Shown piece after piece: positions 61,842-64,000 of a DNA stretch of 64,000 nucleotides. The stretch spans positions 7,378,001 to 7,442,000 of the forward strand of contig NZ_CP075896.1 of NCBI RefSeq assembly GCF_018604545.1, written 5' to 3'. The stretch comes from Streptomyces koelreuteriae. GTDB taxonomy: Bacteria > Actinomycetota > Actinomycetes > Streptomycetales > Streptomycetaceae. Under the pieces are notes generated by a model. The model saw only the letters and a list, made by a program, of their open reading frames with translations. It did no database searches and had not been told where the DNA came from. Each line of letters opens with the position of its first letter. Position 1 is the first letter of the stretch. A program made the translations under genes and the position numbers.

Positions 61842-62807
61842 TCAGGGTGCTCCCGCTGTCTGACGCTCCCCGCCCGGAGCCTCACCCGGAGCCACCAGCG
61901 ACTGGGTGAGCGGGATCCGTGCCAGGGCGAGCACCCCCGCGGCGATCAGCGCGACGCCGAACAACTGGGGCAGCAGCCACCACCCGGAGCGGATCGTCTC
62001 CTCGTACAGGAGGATGCCGAGGGCGAGGCTCACCAGCGCGTCGCCGAGGGTGAGGGCGGGCTGCGAGGCGACGAGCGGGCCGGCCTGCATGGAGTTCTCC
62101 AGCAGAAACAGGGCGCACACGCCGGTCGCGGCGAAGGCGTACGTCTGCCACGCGGTGAAGAAACCCACGAGTCCCTGCTCATCCAGGATGTGCATGGCGG
62201 CTTTCATCAGGGCCGCGGTCACCGCGTAGCTGATCGCCGTCGCGGCACCCAGGCAGGCGGCCCGGGCGCGGCCCTCCGGGCGCTTGAGGGCGGCGAGGGC
62301 GAGGGCGACGACCGCGCCCGCGCACACGGCGAGCGCCGGAATCCAGCGGTCCAGCTCCACATGGGTGCGATTGCCCGAGGGGGACGCGGCGGCCAGCGCC
62401 ACCGCCAGCCCTGCCACCACAACCGCCACGGCCAGCCAGCCCGCGCCCGGCAGATGCCGGTGCATCAGAAGAGAGGCAACGATGAGGGTGAGCGGCAGCT
62501 CCAGCACGAACAGCGGCTGCACGATCGTCAGCGGCCCGGTAGCCAGCGCCAGCGCCTGGCAGACGGCGGCGCCGATCACCGCGAGGATGCCGGCCAGCCA
62601 CACGGGCCGGCGCAGCAGATCGAGGATCAGCCCGGCCCGCAGCCCCTGGGAGCGTGGCACGGTGAGCGCCGCCTTGCGTTGCAGCACCGTCGCGACGGCG
62701 TTGCTGAGGGCCGCGCAGACCGCGAAGACGACGGGGAGCACGGTGTGCAGCGTGGCCACCTCCCGGATCGGCGGGCGTGTGACGCCTGCGGTGCCTCCTC
62801 CTGCCAT
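61842..62807 (-). CDS. EamA/DMT-superfamily transporter-like membrane protein
   Basis: This 321-residue polytopic protein has about ten predicted helices arranged as two halves, the pattern of the drug/metabolite transporter superfamily. Visible segments include TVLPVVFAVCAALSNAVATVL near the N-terminus (in pieces), LALATGPLTIVQPLFVLELP and, near the C-terminus, QPALTLGDALVSLALGILLYEE. ATG 62807 or GTG 62813 are possible starts. Substrate unknown. The gene is close to and upstream of the SDR gene on the same strand. Confidence 0.85.
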   Translation of the reverse strand: MAGGGTAGVTRPPIREVATLHTVLPVVFAVCAALSNAVATVLQRKAALTVPRSQGLRAGLILDLLRRPVWLAGILAVIGAAVCQALALATGPLTIVQPLFVLELPLTLIVASLLMHRHLPGAGWLAVAVVVAGLAVALAAASPSGNRTHVELDRWIPALAVCAGAVVALALAALKRPEGRARAACLGAATAISYAVTAALMKAAMHILDEQGLVGFFTAWQTYAFAATGVCALFLLENSMQAGPLVASQPALTLGDALVSLALGILLYEETIRSGWWLLPQLFGVALIAAGVLALARIPLTQSLVAPGEAPGGERQTAGAP

Positions 62808-62898
62808 GGTCACCGGATCGGGGCACGGGCGCGAACGGAGTGCCGAAGCGCGCGTGCCCCGAGCGGCGCAAGGCCGGGCCGGACGGGCCGCGAACCGG

Positions 62899-63771
62899 TC
62901 AGTCCAGCTTGCGGAAGAGTCCCTCCTGCACGACCGAGACGACCAGCCGGCCCTCGGTGTCGTAGATCCGGCCCCGGGCCAGACCGCGGCCGCCGACCGC
63001 GATCGGCGACTCCTGGTCGTACAGCAGCCAGTCGTCGGCGCGGAACGGGCGGTGGAACCACATCGCGTGGTCCAGGGACGCCATGTCGAAGCCCCGCGGG
63101 CCCCACAGCGGCTCCACCGGGATGCGGACGGCGTCCAGGAGGGTCATGTCGCTGGCGTAGGTGAGGGCGCAGGTGTGGACCAGCGGGTCGTCGCCCAGCG
63201 GTCCGACCGCGCGCATCCACACCGCGCTGCGCGGTTCGGAGTCCTCGACCTCCTCGGTGGTCCAGCGCAGCCGGTCCACATAGCGGATGTCGAAGGGCTG
63301 GCGGCGGGCCATCCGCTCCAGCTGCTCGGGCAGCGCGCCCAGGTGCTCACGGATCTCGTCCGTGACCGTGGGCAGGGACTCCGGGTCCGGGACCTTGCGG
63401 GCCGGCGGCAGCTGGTGCTCGAAGCTGCCCTCCTCCGGCTTGTGGAAGGAGGCGGTGAGATTGAATATCGTCCGGCCCTGCTGCACGGCGGTGACCCGGC
63501 GGGTCGTGAACGACCGCCCGTCGCGCACCCGCTCGACCTGGTAGACGATCGGCACACCTGGGATGCCCGGGCGCAGGAAGTACGCGTGCAGCGAGTGCAC
63601 CGGGCGGTCGCCCTCCGTGGTGCGGCCGGCGGCGACCAGGGCCTGGCCCGCCACCTGGCCGCCGAAGACCCGCTGCAGGGACTCCTGCGGGCTGCGGCCG
63701 CGGAAGATGTTGACCTCGATCTGCTCCAGGTCGAGCAGGTCGACGAGTCTCTCGGCCGGGTTCGTCGTCAT
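62899..63771 (-). CDS. tesB: Acyl-CoA thioesterase II (TesB)
   Basis: This 290-residue double-hotdog thioesterase hydrolyses acyl-CoA. It contains FGGQVAGQALVAAGRT, HSLHAYFLRPG, a central SFHKPEEG and the C-terminal DHAMWFHRPFRADDWLLYDQESP with the active-site Asp-Thr/Ser-Gln set of the family. ATG 63771 has AGGAGAG 8 bases upstream. It follows the helicase-like gene on the same strand and is probably cotranscribed with it. Acts on free fatty acid release from CoA in the cytoplasm. Confidence 0.93.
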   Translation of the reverse strand: MTTNPAERLVDLLDLEQIEVNIFRGRSPQESLQRVFGGQVAGQALVAAGRTTEGDRPVHSLHAYFLRPGIPGVPIVYQVERVRDGRSFTTRRVTAVQQGRTIFNLTASFHKPEEGSFEHQLPPARKVPDPESLPTVTDEIREHLGALPEQLERMARRQPFDIRYVDRLRWTTEEVEDSEPRSAVWMRAVGPLGDDPLVHTCALTYASDMTLLDAVRIPVEPLWGPRGFDMASLDHAMWFHRPFRADDWLLYDQESPIAVGGRGLARGRIYDTEGRLVVSVVQEGLFRKLD

Positions 63772-63808
63772 GAGTGGAACTCTCCTGTGGTCGCTGCGGT
63801 CCGGCCGT

Positions 63809-64000
63809 TCACAGCTGGCCGACGTCGGTGACGCGGACGATGGCACGGCCCTCCGCGTCGGAGGCGGTCAGGTCGACCTCCGCGCTGATGCCCCAGTCGT
63901 GGTCGCCGTTCGGGTCGTGGAAGATCTGCCGGACCCGCCACAGGGCGTTCTCCGGCTCCTCCTCGATGAGCAGCAGCTTGGGGCCGCGGGCGTCGGGGCC
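63809..64000 (-). CDS. Partial: C-terminus of a DEAD/DEAH helicase-like protein (DUF3516 type)
   Basis: Only the last 63 residues are inside the window, ending ...VTDVGQL before a TGA at 63811-63809. The fragment contains LLLIEEEPENALWRVRQIF, DHDWGISAEVDL and DAEGRAIVRVTDVG. From memory this matches the C-terminal DUF3516 region of large actinobacterial DEAD/DEAH helicases that stand beside tesB. The gene runs off the right edge, so nothing can be said about its helicase core or length. Confidence 0.6.
   Translation of the reverse strand, partial: GPDARGPKLLLIEEEPENALWRVRQIFHDPNGDHDWGISAEVDLTASDAEGRAIVRVTDVGQL

Overview
The window is a 64-kb piece of an actinobacterial chromosome, almost certainly Streptomyces. 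It has very high GC with GC-rich third codon positions, many GTG/TTG starts, ATGA/GTGA start-stop overlaps, GGAGG-type ribosome sites and genus-typical families: conservon genes, RppA, CYP158, MurT/GatD, SpoIIE-type phosphatases and DUF6213/DUF6397. About 65 protein genes fill it with few gaps. I see no rRNA, tRNA, CRISPR array, insertion sequence or prophage. From memory the gene order resembles the S. coelicolor segment running from the urease genes through rppA to xylA; I could not check this.

Layout. 1-1.4 kb: end of a urease operon (ureG, ureD). 1.6-5.8 kb: secreted tripeptidyl-aminopeptidase-like hydrolase, NAD(P)-binding epimerase-like protein, acyltransferase, RpiB-like isomerase. 5.8-9.7 kb: two tandem SpoIIE-type phosphatases with PAS sensors. 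9.7-12.4 kb: ornithine aminotransferase overlapping a guanidino-group-modifying enzyme (arginine dihydrolase or dimethylargininase type), with an Lrp/AsnC regulator. 12.5-16.5 kb: LytTR response regulator, small membrane protein, sodium:solute symporter and LytS-like kinase in one operon. 16.5-21.8 kb: CtaG-like protein, phosphofructokinase, gatD-murT (peptidoglycan amidation) and peptide deformylase. 21.8-23.9 kb: TetR regulator divergent from an acyl-CoA dehydrogenase.

23.9-27.6 kb is the tetrahydroxynaphthalene/flaviolin pigment cluster: type III PKS rppA, a CYP158A2-type P450 and a cupin quinone-forming oxygenase, divergent from a TenA-like gene across a region full of stem-loops. 27.6-32.9 kb: aldehyde dehydrogenase, Nudix plus ATP-dependent DNA ligase, a CxxC flavoprotein and a divergent XRE-cupin regulator. 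33-36.3 kb: quinone oxidoreductase and two overlapping acyl-CoA dehydrogenases. 36.4-41.3 kb: secreted phosphodiesterase-like and phosphodiester-glycosidase-like proteins, a methyltransferase-Nudix fusion and an amidase. 41.4-45.5 kb: xylose utilisation (ROK regulator and xylB divergent from xylA). 45.6-50.5 kb: SWIM protein and SNF2 helicase pair. 50.5-53.6 kb: poorly characterised genes, an MpaB-type oxygenase and a methyltransferase.

53.7-60.6 kb carries a conservon (cvnA-B-C-D) preceded by an MHYT membrane sensor and followed by a second, closely similar roadblock gene and a DUF6397 gene. 60.7-64 kb: VOC protein, SDR, EamA-like transporter, TesB thioesterase and the 3' end of a helicase-like gene running off the window.

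No clearly new multi-gene defence or mobile system was found. The most interesting features are the proposed arginine-to-ornithine-to-P5C route, the conservon neighbourhood, the symporter with a large hydrophilic insertion inside its own two-component operon, and several unexplained intergenic repeat and hairpin structures.
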